DNA of 64,000 bases from JAGVSR01 sp033765145. Lineage in GTDB: Bacteria; Pseudomonadota; Alphaproteobacteria; Rhizobiales; Hyphomicrobiaceae. The first letter of the stretch is position 1, and every line of letters starts with the position of its first letter. Positions 42,093-51,005 of the stretch are shown here, piece after piece. The notes under the pieces are model-generated. The model worked only from the letters and a program-made list of their open reading frames with translations, did not search any database and was not told the DNA's origin. The position numbers and the translations under genes were made by a program. Location of the stretch: assembly GCA_033765145.1 (NCBI GenBank), contig JANRIH010000032.1:62001-126000 (forward strand), in the 5' to 3' direction.

Positions 42093-43595
42093 ATGGCCAA
42101 AGTCGAAAAAATCGAGACGCCTCAGCGTCCGCTGGCGCGGCTGCCGAAAGGTTTCCGCGACATCGGGGCGGCGGAGCTGCGCGACGCGCAAGCCATGCTC
42201 GCGAAGATCCGCGACGTCTACGAGCGGTATGGCTTCGAGCCGCTTGAAACGCCGGCCATCGAATACACCGAGGCGCTGGGCAAGTTTCTGCCCGATCAGG
42301 ATCGTCCGAACGCCGGCGTCTTCTCGTTCCAGGACGACGATGATCAGTGGCTGTCGCTGCGCTACGACCTGACCGCCCCGCTTGCGCGCTACGTGGCTGA
42401 GAACTTCCAAACCCTGCCGAAGCCCTTCCGGCGCTATGCGACGGGCTCCGTCTTCCGCAACGAGAAGCCGGGACCTGGCCGCTTCCGCCAGTTCACCCAG
42501 TTCGACGCCGATACCGTCGGCGCGGAGAGCGTCGCGGCCGATGCCGAAATGCTGATGCTCGCCGCCGATACGCTGGAAGCGCTCGGCATCGCGCGCGGCG
42601 ATTACATTCTGAAGGTCAATAGCCGCAAAGTTCTCGACGGCGTTCTCGAACTCGCGGGTATCGATCCCGCAGCGCCGAACGACGCCGCGCGTCGTCTGAC
42701 CGTGCTGCGCGCCATGGACAAGTTCGACAAGTTCGGCGTCGAGGGCGTCGCGATGCTCCTCGGCAAGGGCCGCAAAGACGAGAGCGGCGACTTTACGCCC
42801 GGCGCTGGCCTCGATACGGCGAAGGCTGGTGTCGTGACCGCATTCCTGGCAGCAAGCGAAGGTCCACGCGATGCCGCGATCTCCCGCGTCACGCCGCTGA
42901 TCGCAGGCAACGAGCGCGCGAACGACGGCATGGCCGAACTTGCGGTGATCGAAAGTCTCGTCCGTGCGGCCGGCTATGGCGCGGATCGCATCGCGTTCGA
43001 TCCCTCCGTCGTCCGCGGCCTCGAATATTACACTGGCCCCGTCTTCGAGGCGGAGCTGCTGTTCCCGGTGAAGAACGAGGACGGCGAAACCGTGCGATTT
43101 GGCTCGGTCGGCGGCGGCGGGCGCTACGACGATTTGGTCGAGCGGTTCACGGGCGAGCGCGTGCCGGCAACCGGCTTCTCGATCGGCGTCTCGCGTCTCC
43201 AGTCGGCACTCCGCACGCTGGGGCGCACGGGCGCAGACGCCCAAGGCCCCGTCATCGTCATCGTCATGGACAAGGCCGAGCTCGCGCAATACCAGCGCTT
43301 GACGCAGATGCTCCGCGAGGGTGGCATCCGGGCGGAGATGTACCTCGGCAGCGCCGGCATGAAGGCGCAGATGAAATACGCCGACAAGCGCAATGCCCCC
43401 GTGGCTGTGATCCAGGGCTCGGACGAGCGTGCGCGCGCGGAAGTAACATTGAAGGACCTCGTCGAGGGCGCGAAGGCCGCCGCGGCGATCAAGGACAACA
43501 AGGAATGGAAGGCGGCGCGGCCCGCTCAGGTCGCGGTCCCTGAGACACAACTTGTCGAAGCCGTCCGCGAAATTCTGGCACGCCACGCCACATAG
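42093..43595 (+). CDS. hisS: Histidine-tRNA ligase
   Basis: A 500-residue class II aminoacyl-tRNA synthetase charging tRNA-His. Motif 2 is in RYATGSVFRNEKPGPGRFRQFTQFDAD, given here only as FRNEKPGPGRFRQ, and the histidine-binding region in RGLEYYTGPVFEAEL. Motif 3 is around GFSIGVSRLQSAL, and the C-terminal anticodon-binding domain runs from about 405 (GPVIVIVMDKAELAQYQ). The ~500-residue length and the insertion between motifs are normal for alphaproteobacterial HisS, which reads tRNA-His with a distinct identity. First gene of hisS-hisZ-hisG. Confidence 0.96.
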   Translation: MAKVEKIETPQRPLARLPKGFRDIGAAELRDAQAMLAKIRDVYERYGFEPLETPAIEYTEALGKFLPDQDRPNAGVFSFQDDDDQWLSLRYDLTAPLARYVAENFQTLPKPFRRYATGSVFRNEKPGPGRFRQFTQFDADTVGAESVAADAEMLMLAADTLEALGIARGDYILKVNSRKVLDGVLELAGIDPAAPNDAARRLTVLRAMDKFDKFGVEGVAMLLGKGRKDESGDFTPGAGLDTAKAGVVTAFLAASEGPRDAAISRVTPLIAGNERANDGMAELAVIESLVRAAGYGADRIAFDPSVVRGLEYYTGPVFEAELLFPVKNEDGETVRFGSVGGGGRYDDLVERFTGERVPATGFSIGVSRLQSALRTLGRTGADAQGPVIVIVMDKAELAQYQRLTQMLREGGIRAEMYLGSAGMKAQMKYADKRNAPVAVIQGSDERARAEVTLKDLVEGAKAAAAIKDNKEWKAARPAQVAVPETQLVEAVREILARHAT

Positions 43596-43643
43596 GCTTC
43601 CGAGGCCCCGAGGGGCGTGATCGGAAGCGGGAGATGGGATCCC

Positions 43644-44819
43644 ATGCCCGCCGAGACGGCGAAACAGTTCGAGGCTCTCGAAGCCCAGGCCCAGAAGATC
43701 ATGAGCGTCTTCATTAAGGCGGGCTACGAGGCCGTATCCCCGGCCATCATCCAGCCGGCCGGCGTCTTTCTCGACGTCATCGGCGAGGCTTTGCGCGCAC
43801 GCACGTACGTCTTCACCGATCCCGACGGCGACGAACTGTGCTTGCGGCCCGATCTCACGGTGCCGACGTGCCGCCTCCATGTCGAACGCACGGGCGGCAC
43901 GAAAAGTGCGCGCTACTGCTACAACGGCGCCGCTTTCCGCTTCCAGCCTGTCGGCTCTGACGGCGCCCACCCGCGCGAGTTCCGCCAGGCCGGCATCGAA
44001 TGCTTCGGCTCGGAAAATCGCGAAAAGGCAGAAGCGCGTGTCGTCGCGACGATCATTGAGGCGATCCGGTCGGCCGGCGTCAAAGATTTCGCGCTGCGCT
44101 TCGGCGACCTTGGGCTTTTCCGGGCTGTGATGGATGCCATCGACCTGCCCGATCGCGCCCGCGAGCGCTTGAAGCACATGTTCTGGCGGCCCGATGCGTT
44201 TCTGGCCGAGATGAAGCGCCTGGCGGGACCTCGGTCGGTCTCGATCGCCTCGCTGCCGCCGATGCTGATCGCATCGCTCGGCGGCTCGGACCCCACGAGA
44301 GGCGTCACGGCGCTCAACGAGCAATTGGCTGCCTCGGGTATCGAAGCCTTCGGAACGCGCGGCACCGATGAGGTCGCCGCCATCCTCCGCGCGCGGGTTG
44401 AGGATGCCAGGGCTGAAGCGATCCCCGAGGAGACCGTCGCGATCATCGAACGCTATCTCGCGATCGAGGGACCCGCGCGGGCCGCGGGCGCTTGCCTCAA
44501 GGATCTGATGCGCGACAAAGGCCTCCGGATCGCCCCCGCAGTCGACGCCTATCACGCGCGCTTGAAAGCCCTGGCCGACGCAGGCGTCGATGTCGTGCAC
44601 GCCAACTTCTCGGCCGACTTCGGCCGCTCGCTTGAATACTACACGGGCTTCGTCTTCGAAGTCGTCGTCCCGGGCCTCGGCGAGGCAAGCCCCGTCGCGG
44701 GCGGCGGACGCTATGACGACCTCCTGGCCGAAGTCGGCGCACCGGCCGATGTCGACGCCGTCGGCGCGGCCATTCACACCGAGCGCCTGTTGACGGCCGT
44801 CAAGGAGGCGCGCGCATGA
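43644..44819 (+). CDS. hisZ: ATP phosphoribosyltransferase regulatory subunit
   Basis: A 391-residue HisS-like paralogue lacking the anticodon-binding domain. It forms an octamer with short HisG and is needed for its activity and histidine feedback. Motif-like regions are LRPDLTVPTCRLHVE, YNGAAFRFQP, REFRQAGIECFGSE and RSLEYYTGFVFEVVVPG. The start at 43644 has a GGGAG-type ribosome site upstream. Its stop overlaps the hisG start (ATGA, 44816-44819), matching obligatory co-production of the two subunits. Confidence 0.95.
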   Translation: MPAETAKQFEALEAQAQKIMSVFIKAGYEAVSPAIIQPAGVFLDVIGEALRARTYVFTDPDGDELCLRPDLTVPTCRLHVERTGGTKSARYCYNGAAFRFQPVGSDGAHPREFRQAGIECFGSENREKAEARVVATIIEAIRSAGVKDFALRFGDLGLFRAVMDAIDLPDRARERLKHMFWRPDAFLAEMKRLAGPRSVSIASLPPMLIASLGGSDPTRGVTALNEQLAASGIEAFGTRGTDEVAAILRARVEDARAEAIPEETVAIIERYLAIEGPARAAGACLKDLMRDKGLRIAPAVDAYHARLKALADAGVDVVHANFSADFGRSLEYYTGFVFEVVVPGLGEASPVAGGGRYDDLLAEVGAPADVDAVGAAIHTERLLTAVKEARA

Positions 44820-45517
44820 CGACGGATGGCCTCATTTTCGCCGTCCCGTCGAAGGGCCGGCTCATGGAAAGGACGACCGAGTTTCTGGCCGCCGCTGGGC
44901 TCGAGTTGCGCAAGACGGGCTCCGAGCGCGGCTACCGCGGCGAGATCGCGGGTCTCTCTTCGGTCGAGGTCGCCTACGTTTCGGCGTCCGAGATCGCCTG
45001 GTATCTGAAGACAGGCCGCGTCCACATGGGCGTCACCGGCGAAGACCTCATCCGCGAGCAGATGTCGGACGCGGATACGCGCATCGAGTTCCTGAAGAAG
45101 CTCGGCTTCGGGCACGCCGACGTCGTCGTCGCCGTGCCCGATTTCTGGATCGACGTGCGCACCATGGCCGATCTCGACGAAATGGCTGCGCAGTTTCGCC
45201 AGAACCACGGCCGCTGGTTCCGCGTGGCTACGAAGTATCTCAACATCACACGTCGGTTCTTCCTCGATAAGGGCGTCACCGACTATCGGATCGTCGAAAG
45301 TCTCGGCGCCACCGAAGGCGCGCCGGCCGCGGGCACGGCGGAACTGATCGTTGACATCACCACGACCGGCGCGACGCTGAAGGCGAACGGGCTCCGCATT
45401 CTCGACGATGGCGTCATTCTGAAGTCCGAGGCCAACCTCGTGACGTCGAATGCGGCATCATGGACGCCGCGCGCCCGCGAGGCGCAGAATGAGATCATGC
45501 AGGCACTCGGCGCGTGA
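44816..45517 (+). CDS. hisG: ATP phosphoribosyltransferase, short form catalytic subunit
   Basis: A 233-residue short-form HisG catalysing ATP + PRPP to phosphoribosyl-ATP, the first step of histidine synthesis. FAVPSKGRLMERTTEFL starts the chain, and the PRPP-binding region is IVDITTTGATLKANGLRIL, near the C-terminus. It lacks the ~75-residue regulatory domain of the long form, which agrees with the presence of hisZ immediately upstream. Confidence 0.96.
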   Translation: MTTDGLIFAVPSKGRLMERTTEFLAAAGLELRKTGSERGYRGEIAGLSSVEVAYVSASEIAWYLKTGRVHMGVTGEDLIREQMSDADTRIEFLKKLGFGHADVVVAVPDFWIDVRTMADLDEMAAQFRQNHGRWFRVATKYLNITRRFFLDKGVTDYRIVESLGATEGAPAAGTAELIVDITTTGATLKANGLRILDDGVILKSEANLVTSNAASWTPRAREAQNEIMQALGA

Positions 45518-45543
45518 CGTCGGGCTCTGACTGACGCACTGCT

Positions 45544-45558
45544 CGTCGGGCGCCGACG
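45544..45558 (+). terminator. Short hairpin after hisG
   Basis: CGTCGG and CCGACG form a 6-bp GC-rich stem with a 3-base loop, followed by TTTGCTC. It lies 26 bases after the hisG stop and could end the hisS-hisZ-hisG transcript weakly. Confidence 0.35.
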
Positions 45559-45588
45559 TTTGCTCATTCCGGACCGGGGGACAAGCAG

Positions 45589-46545
45589 ATGCCCGACGCA
45601 ACCCTTGAATTCCCCGTGATCGTCATCGGCCACTCCGCCTGGGACAACGTCTATCGCATCGCCGAATTTCCAGATCGCCCGACCAAGGTCCGCGCCCTTG
45701 AGCATGCCGCGAGCGGAGGCGGCGTGGCGGCCAACGCCGCGGCGGCCATCTCGCGGCTCGGCGGACGGGTGGAACTCTGGAGCCGGGTCGGTGGCGACCG
45801 CACGGGTGAGGACATCATCGCCGATCTCGCGCGTCTTCGTGTCGGGACAAGCCACGTCCAAATCCATCCCGGCGCGCGATCCTCGACCGCTGCCGTCATC
45901 GTGGACGGCGCCGGAGGGCGCCTTGTTATCGGCGAGCGCGATCACGCGATGCCCTCCAGCCTCGACGGCCTGCCCCTCGACACCGTCGCATCGGCCGGCG
46001 CTATCCTGAGCGACAATGCCTGGCGCGAGGCGACGGTCGCGGCCTTTCTCGCGGCGCGCGAAGCCGGCGTGCCGTGCGTCCTCGATGTCGATGTCGGAGC
46101 GGGCCACGTCCCCGACGAGGTGTTGGCACTCGCCAGTCATGCGATCTTCTCGGCCCCGGCCCTCGAGAGCCGCGCCGAAGGCGGCGATCTGGCCTCGGCA
46201 CTCGCGGCCGTGCGAGACCTCGGCCGCGTCCACGCCGGCGTTACGCGCGGGGCCGAAGGCTACGTCTGGCTCGGCGACGACGGACAACTCCAATCACAGC
46301 CGCCGTTGCTCGTCCCGATCGTCGATACGACGGGAGCGGGGGACGCATTTCACGGCGCATTCACGCTGGCTCTGGCGAGGGGCTTCCCGGACGCCGAATG
46401 CGCGCGTATAGCAAGCGCCACAGCCGCCCTCGCATGTCGTGGGCTTGGCGCACGACGCAGCCTGCCAGCATGGTCCGAAGTGGACGCGCTTCTTCGAGAG
46501 CGAACGGGTCGCGGGATCATCGACGGAGCAGTTTCGCCGCCGTAA
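45589..46545 (+). CDS. PfkB-family carbohydrate kinase
   Basis: A 318-residue ribokinase-type sugar or nucleoside kinase. The two PfkB signatures are visible: SGGGVAANAAAAISRLGG near 43-60 and the ATP-site/anion-hole DTTGAGDAFHGAFTLALARG near 244-263, with the catalytic Asp in TGAGD. The substrate could be a sugar, sugar phosphate, sulfofructose-like compound or nucleoside; none of the family-specific residues I can see decides this. It is a single plus-strand gene between hisG and the oppositely oriented redoxin gene. Confidence 0.88.
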   Translation: MPDATLEFPVIVIGHSAWDNVYRIAEFPDRPTKVRALEHAASGGGVAANAAAAISRLGGRVELWSRVGGDRTGEDIIADLARLRVGTSHVQIHPGARSSTAAVIVDGAGGRLVIGERDHAMPSSLDGLPLDTVASAGAILSDNAWREATVAAFLAAREAGVPCVLDVDVGAGHVPDEVLALASHAIFSAPALESRAEGGDLASALAAVRDLGRVHAGVTRGAEGYVWLGDDGQLQSQPPLLVPIVDTTGAGDAFHGAFTLALARGFPDAECARIASATAALACRGLGARRSLPAWSEVDALLRERTGRGIIDGAVSPP

Positions 46546-46583
46546 CTTCTCCGGACGGGCCGCTTCGGCGGGATGTGGTCCTC

Positions 46584-47306
46584 TCAGTGCTTGCACCCGC
46601 AGCCGCCGTGACCGTCGCAGCCTTCGGCCTTTGCGCCGCCATGTGCGTGCTGGTGGTCATGGTCGTGACCGTGCTCGTGCCCATGTCCGCCGCAGCATCC
46701 GGCTTCTCCGTGCGCGTGGTCATGGTCGTGATGATGATGCCCGCCGCAGCAGCCGCCCGCGTGCTCGTGCTGATCGGGATCGATGAGCGCCGCCGCGAGC
46801 CGCCGCTCGACGGCCATGGACTGCTCGACGGCCGCGTTGGGCGCCTCCATGCAGAGCGCCATGACTTCCGCGGCGAGCCGCATGTCGTCGACCCGGCCGA
46901 GATAGTGGCGCCTCAAGCGGCCCTGCCGGTCGAAGATGAGTGTCGTCGGCGTGCCCTGGATTTCATAGGCCGCCATCGTCTTGGTCAGTTCACCCTTGTC
47001 GGTGGCGTCCTTGGCGATCGCGAAATGGAACCCCTGCTTGGCCGCGAACGCTTCGAGCGCCTCGGGCGTTTGCATCGCGCGGTCTTCAAAGGCCGTGTTG
47101 AGGGCGATGACGGCCACTTCGTCGTCGTTGAAGCTGTCGGTCAGGCGTGCCGCCTGTGGAAGCCCATGCTTTAGTGATCCGGGGCAGTGGAGCTGGAATG
47201 CCGAAACGACGACCACGCGCCCCTTGAGCGACTTCAAAGTCCGCGGCTCTGGCGCGTTGACCCACGCTTCGACATCGAGTTCAGGCGGGTTCTGGGGATC
47301 GAACAT
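46584..47306 (-). CDS. Redoxin/thioredoxin-fold protein with Cys/His-rich metal-binding tail
   Basis: A 240-residue protein. Residues 1-160 form a peroxiredoxin/TlpA-like domain: LKGRVVVVSAFQLHCPGSLKHGLP with a single active-site-like cysteine C41, then the cis-Pro segment IQGTPTTLIFDRQGRLR. The last 61 residues hold 19 histidines and 7 cysteines (CCGGHHHH, CCGGHGHEHGHDHDH, GCGCKH), a strong candidate metal-binding tail for nickel, zinc or copper. There is no signal peptide, so it is cytosolic. The lone cysteine suggests peroxidase or thiol-transfer chemistry needing an external reductant. The gene is convergent with the PfkB gene (38-base gap). Confidence 0.85.
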   Translation of the reverse strand: MFDPQNPPELDVEAWVNAPEPRTLKSLKGRVVVVSAFQLHCPGSLKHGLPQAARLTDSFNDDEVAVIALNTAFEDRAMQTPEALEAFAAKQGFHFAIAKDATDKGELTKTMAAYEIQGTPTTLIFDRQGRLRRHYLGRVDDMRLAAEVMALCMEAPNAAVEQSMAVERRLAAALIDPDQHEHAGGCCGGHHHHDHDHAHGEAGCCGGHGHEHGHDHDHQHAHGGAKAEGCDGHGGCGCKH

Positions 47307-47353
47307 AGGGGCGGGTCCTCGGTTTCGGGCGGCACAAAGCGCCCACCGGTATC

Positions 47354-47383
47354 AATATAGTCGAATAGCCTGCAGGACGTCAG
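47354..47383 (-). promoter_or_regulatory. Candidate promoter of the redoxin gene
   Basis: On the minus strand CTGACG (47378-47383) and TATATT (47354-47359) are 18 bases apart, about 50 bases before the redoxin ATG. The -35 match is partial. Inference only. Confidence 0.25.
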
Positions 47384-47539
47384 GGGGCGCGACCACGCAT
47401 CGACCCCTGAAATCCCGGTGAAAATCGAACGCTTTACCTCTTTAGGTCAGGTCCGTCCGCTTGACAGGGTGACAGGGTCCGCGCGAGGTGCCCGCGGTTT
47501 GGACCGGCCCCATCGGCCGGCGAGGGAAGGAGACAAAGG

Positions 47540-48124
47540 ATGGGCGGGGTCGAAGGATTGGGGGATCAGGCCGAAGGCAAGCGACGGCTGATCGAAATCG
47601 TCAAGGCGCGCTCGTTCCAGGAAGGCCCTGAAATCCGCTTGGCTTCGGGCAAGACCTCCACGTTCTATTTCAATATGAAGCCGACGATGCTCGACCCCGA
47701 GGGCGCCCGCCTCATCGCCGACCTCGTGCTCGGCGAACTGGTGGATACGCCCGTCGACCTCGTCGGCGGCCTCGAGATGGGGGCCGTCCCCATCGCGACA
47801 GCCGTAGCTGCTGTCTCTGACGTGCGCGGTCGCCGCGTCGGGGCCTTCTTCATCCGCAAGCAGGCGAAAGAACACGGCACACAGAGCCTGGTCGAAGGCC
47901 TTGTCCGCGGCGACAGCATGAAGGGCAAGCGCGTCGCGATTGTCGAGGATGTGACGACGACCGGCGGCTCGGCTCTGAAGGCGGCGGCCGCGCTCCGATC
48001 CGAAGGCGCGGAGATCGTGCGTGTGATCACGATCGTCGATCGTCAGGATGGTGCTGCGGATGCGTTCGCGGCGGCGAGTCTGAATTTCGTTCCTATCCTC
48101 AAACTTTCTGATTTTCGCAGTTGA
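47540..48124 (+). CDS. pyrE: Orotate phosphoribosyltransferase
   Basis: A 194-residue enzyme that joins orotate and PRPP to make OMP in pyrimidine synthesis. It has RLASGKTSTFYFNMKPT, the flexible-loop lysines in FFIRKQAKEHGT and the PRPP loop VAIVEDVTTTGGSALK. Length is normal. The ATG at 47540 has AAGGAGACAAAGG directly upstream. Single gene on the plus strand; no pyrimidine neighbours in the window. Confidence 0.95.
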   Translation: MGGVEGLGDQAEGKRRLIEIVKARSFQEGPEIRLASGKTSTFYFNMKPTMLDPEGARLIADLVLGELVDTPVDLVGGLEMGAVPIATAVAAVSDVRGRRVGAFFIRKQAKEHGTQSLVEGLVRGDSMKGKRVAIVEDVTTTGGSALKAAAALRSEGAEIVRVITIVDRQDGAADAFAAASLNFVPILKLSDFRS

Positions 48125-48269
48125 AGTCGCGGACAAATACTGAGACCTTGAAAAAGACGCTCTCGCGCATCGGGATGGGGATGATGCGCCGGCTCGGGGT
48201 TCCGACAGGTTCGGTCGTTCGTGCTTCGCCTGTCAGTGCGCTCGCAGCAGTGTCTTTTGGGGACGATCC

Positions 48270-48869
48270 ATGCGACTTGGCGCGCGCGCCGCCTCAACGT
48301 TCTTCTCGATCGCAATTCTGTCTGTGGCGCTCATGTGGTTCGTGCCCGCGCCGGCACTCTCAGATGAACCGGCGTCTGCCGAACCGAACCTCAAGCGCAT
48401 GGCGGTTGCCGCGGGTGTCTTGGGTCGGATGATGGAGGCGACGCGCCTCGCGGGCCTCGACAACCCCGAGGTCGACGTCGGTCCGTTGACGCTGCTAGCG
48501 CCAACCGACGCAGCCTTCGACGCGCTCCCCGCAGACATCAAGACGCGCCTCCTGGCGCCCGAGAACCGCGGTCACCTAACCGACCTTCTCCTCTTTCACG
48601 CCCTTCCCGGACTCTATACGACCGAGCGGCTCCTGACGGCACCGACGAGGTCCTACATCGTCTCGGCGATCGACGGGTCCGAACTCGTCGTCAACAAGAG
48701 CCGTGAGACCAGGGACATCGAGATCGAAGGCGCCCGCATCGTCTCGTCCGACCTCGTGGCGAGCGACGGCATTATCCATGTGATCGACAAGGTTCTGGTT
48801 CCGCCGCACGTCATGGAGGCGCTGACCGCCCCGCCATCGACCGAAGTCGCCGCCGAGGGCGATCAGTAG
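48270..48869 (+). CDS. Exported fasciclin-domain protein
   Basis: A 199-residue protein with a signal peptide (about 10-32, ending ALSDE) and one fasciclin (FAS1) domain of ~130 residues. The H1 box is LTLLAPTDAAFDALP, the middle has RGHLTDLLLFHALPGLYTTERLL and the H2 box is DLVASDGIIHVIDKVLVPP. FAS1 domains mediate adhesion, and in rhizobia such proteins affect surface attachment and exopolysaccharide. The tail is Ala/Pro/Glu-rich. It sits between pyrE and the small DUF3253 gene. Confidence 0.9.
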   Translation: MRLGARAASTFFSIAILSVALMWFVPAPALSDEPASAEPNLKRMAVAAGVLGRMMEATRLAGLDNPEVDVGPLTLLAPTDAAFDALPADIKTRLLAPENRGHLTDLLLFHALPGLYTTERLLTAPTRSYIVSAIDGSELVVNKSRETRDIEIEGARIVSSDLVASDGIIHVIDKVLVPPHVMEALTAPPSTEVAAEGDQ

Positions 48870-48893
48870 CCGGCATGGCGTGGAGAGCAGGGC

Positions 48894-49184
48894 TCAACCA
48901 CCCGGGACTCCGTTGTCCGGGCGCCTCATGAACCTGTAGGCGCCGCGAATCGACACCTTGAGGACGGGTCGGCCGCCCTGGGTGCGAACAATCGCGCCCT
49001 CCTGTTCGAGCGCCTCGAGCACCCTGTGAACGGCGGGCATCAGACATCGCCATGCCTCGGTCGGACCGTCAATTCGAGCAAGCCCCCTGGCGACCTCCGA
49101 CGGGCAGGCCGTCCGTCCTGCGGGCCTGCACCCCGCGATTTCAAGGGCTAGGTCCCTGATGTCCGTGTCTGTCGGATGGGTCAT
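48894..49184 (-). CDS. DUF3253 family protein
   Basis: A 96-residue cytoplasmic protein with the DUF3253 pattern: DLALEIAGCRPAGRTACPSEVARGLAR, then WRCLMPAVHRVLEALEQEG and VRTQGGRPVLKV ahead of RGAYRFMRRP. This looks like a small winged-helix domain, so a DNA-binding or regulatory role is possible. The ATG at 49184 is chosen over an earlier start at 49289, whose additional residues do not match the family. The gene is divergent from the PNPOx-family gene and convergent with the fasciclin gene. Confidence 0.78.
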   Translation of the reverse strand: MTHPTDTDIRDLALEIAGCRPAGRTACPSEVARGLARIDGPTEAWRCLMPAVHRVLEALEQEGAIVRTQGGRPVLKVSIRGAYRFMRRPDNGVPGG

Positions 49185-49221
49185 GCACGTCTGCCGATGC
49201 TCAAAGACCGTAAGAGGGAGC

Positions 49222-49890
49222 ATGACAACGCCCACGCCACCAGCGTCTCTCCCGGAACATGACAACACGCCGGATCTTACGCCCGCCACCGCGCGCTCGC
49301 TTCCCCCCTACTACAACGATCTCGACGCCTCGCTGGCTCACGCGTGGAGTCTCTTCGAGCGTGGCGTCTCCGACCGTCGCTCGGCCTTCCATACGCCGGC
49401 CGTCGCCACCATTGCGGAGAACGGCGAGCCGGCCGCGCGAATCATGGTCCTGCGCGGCGTCGAACGCGCCTCACGCACGCTCCGCTTTCACACAGACAGG
49501 CGCTCGGCCAAGATCGCGCACCTCGGAAGTGCGTCCCGCGCAAGCATTCTCGCCTACGATCCGCGCGCCAAGATCCAGGTGAGGTTGTCCGCCGCCGCCA
49601 CACTTCATATGGCCGACGACGTGGCGCAGGCGGCTTGGCGGTCGTCACGCCCCCAGAGCCGGCTCTGTTATGAACAGGCGGACACGCCCGGCCGCCCGAT
49701 CGCGAAGCCGCTCGACGCCCCGCCGCCCGACGCACGCTACGCGCTGGGCGATGACGGCGAAGCGAACTTCGCCGTCCTGGTGCTGACAATAGATCACGTC
49801 GAATGGCTCTATCTTGCGATCGAAGGCCACCGCCGCGCGAGCTGGTGCTGGGACGGCACCCGGTGGTCCGGAAGCTGGCTCGCGCCTTAA
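49222..49890 (+). CDS. Pyridoxamine 5'-phosphate oxidase family protein
   Basis: A 222-residue split-barrel flavoprotein-like protein, distinct from PdxH. It has LAHAWSLFERGVSDRRSAFHT, ARIMVLRGVERASRTLRFHTD, SASRASILAYDP and EWLYLAIEGHRRASWCWDG, a pattern of the PNPOx family of FMN- or F420-binding proteins. The PdxH-specific residues for PLP binding are not apparent, so it may bind FMN or heme and reduce or oxidise another substrate. A GAGGGAG ribosome site precedes the ATG at 49222. Confidence 0.82.
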   Translation: MTTPTPPASLPEHDNTPDLTPATARSLPPYYNDLDASLAHAWSLFERGVSDRRSAFHTPAVATIAENGEPAARIMVLRGVERASRTLRFHTDRRSAKIAHLGSASRASILAYDPRAKIQVRLSAAATLHMADDVAQAAWRSSRPQSRLCYEQADTPGRPIAKPLDAPPPDARYALGDDGEANFAVLVLTIDHVEWLYLAIEGHRRASWCWDGTRWSGSWLAP

Positions 49891-50082
49891 ACGGCTGATA
49901 TGGCAATCCTTCGCCACTCCTCTGTGATCCTGGTCACCGACCGGCGTAGCGGGTTGCGCTTCAGTCCATCGAAAGTCGAGCCCGCGGGGATCCTCCGGCG
50001 GACCCGGCGGGTTGACCGGCATTTCCGTCTGGTGGAAGTGCTCTCGGAACACCAAAAAATGGAACGAAAAAGGGGAAACGAC

Positions 50083-50883
50083 ATGCGAATGCGCGTGAGG
50101 GCTGTGGCCGTCCTGATTGGGTTGCTGGCAGCGCCCGGATGGGCCGCCGCCCAGAGCATGCTCGACATGGTCGATCTGACCGGCGAGGCTTATACGATGT
50201 CCGAGATGTCCCGCGCCGACATCGAGGCGGCGCTCAAGGGCCTCGAGGCCGGCAAGACGCTCGACCTCTCCGGCAAGTCTCTCAATAAGCTCGATCTTTC
50301 CGGCCTCGATCTGCGCCGCGTGTCGTTCCAGTCCGCGCGCCTCATGGGCGTCAGCTTCAAAGGCTCGAACCTCGAAGGCGTCAATCTGGACAGCGCATGG
50401 TCGCTGAACTCCGATTGGACCGGCGCCAACTTGAAGGGCGTCAGCATGTTCGGAACCCAGCTCATAGGCGCGAAGCTCGACGGGGCCGACCTCACAGGCG
50501 CCCGGGTCGCGGGCGACTTCTCGAAGGCCAGCATGACGGGCGCGAAGCTCGACGGCGCCGATCTCTCTGCCGACGAAAAGAACCAGTCCATGGGCCTCAT
50601 GCGCGGCACGTTCCGCTCGACGAACCTCGAAGGCGCGTCCTTCAAGGGAGCGAACCTGTCACGGGCCCTCCTGGAGTTCGCCTCGCTCCGCGGCGCGGAC
50701 CTCTCCGGCGCCGATCTCTCCGAGAGCGAGATCGCCGGCGCTGATCTGGCCGACGCCGACGTGGCAGGCGTGAACTTCGCGGGCGCGGACGTCAACTCGG
50801 CGAGGATCGGGGCCATGAAAAACGCCGACAAGGCGAAAAACCTCGATCAGGCGAAGAACCTCGAGAAGGCGTATCGCAACTGA
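50083..50883 (+). CDS. Exported pentapeptide-repeat protein (first of a pair)
   Basis: A 266-residue protein with a signal peptide (about 1-23, GWAAAQS), an N-terminal helical region (EMSRADIEAALKGLEAGKTL) and about 20 pentapeptide repeats of the A(D/N)LxG type that form a right-handed square beta-helix. The helix is interrupted near residue 165-180 by SADEKNQSMGLMRGTF, then resumes. The C-terminus MKNADKAKNLDQAKNLEKAYRN is an alpha-helical cap shared with the next gene. The ATG at 50083 has AGGGG upstream. A GC-rich stem (50909-50929) follows the stop. Unlike Qnr-type cytosolic pentapeptide proteins, this one is exported. Confidence 0.88.
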   Translation: MRMRVRAVAVLIGLLAAPGWAAAQSMLDMVDLTGEAYTMSEMSRADIEAALKGLEAGKTLDLSGKSLNKLDLSGLDLRRVSFQSARLMGVSFKGSNLEGVNLDSAWSLNSDWTGANLKGVSMFGTQLIGAKLDGADLTGARVAGDFSKASMTGAKLDGADLSADEKNQSMGLMRGTFRSTNLEGASFKGANLSRALLEFASLRGADLSGADLSESEIAGADLADADVAGVNFAGADVNSARIGAMKNADKAKNLDQAKNLEKAYRN

Positions 50884-51005
50884 GGTCCAACAGGAACTGG
50901 AGCTGACCGCAGGGGCGCGTCGCCCCCGCCACGCCGTCGTGATCCCGCCCGCTCATCGCGCGTAGTACGGCGCGCCATGCCTTCGCCGCAGCAGGTCTGC
51001 CATTA

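Noticed and set aside
42072..44777. A 901-codon open frame on the minus strand opposite hisS and hisZ
   Set aside because: It is a shadow produced by GC-rich codon bias on the opposite strand. hisS and hisZ are clear on the plus strand, and the antisense translation has no domain or ribosome site.
43644..44819. A second histidine-tRNA ligase gene
   Set aside because: The protein lacks the anticodon-binding domain and overlaps short-form hisG, so it is the HisZ regulatory subunit.
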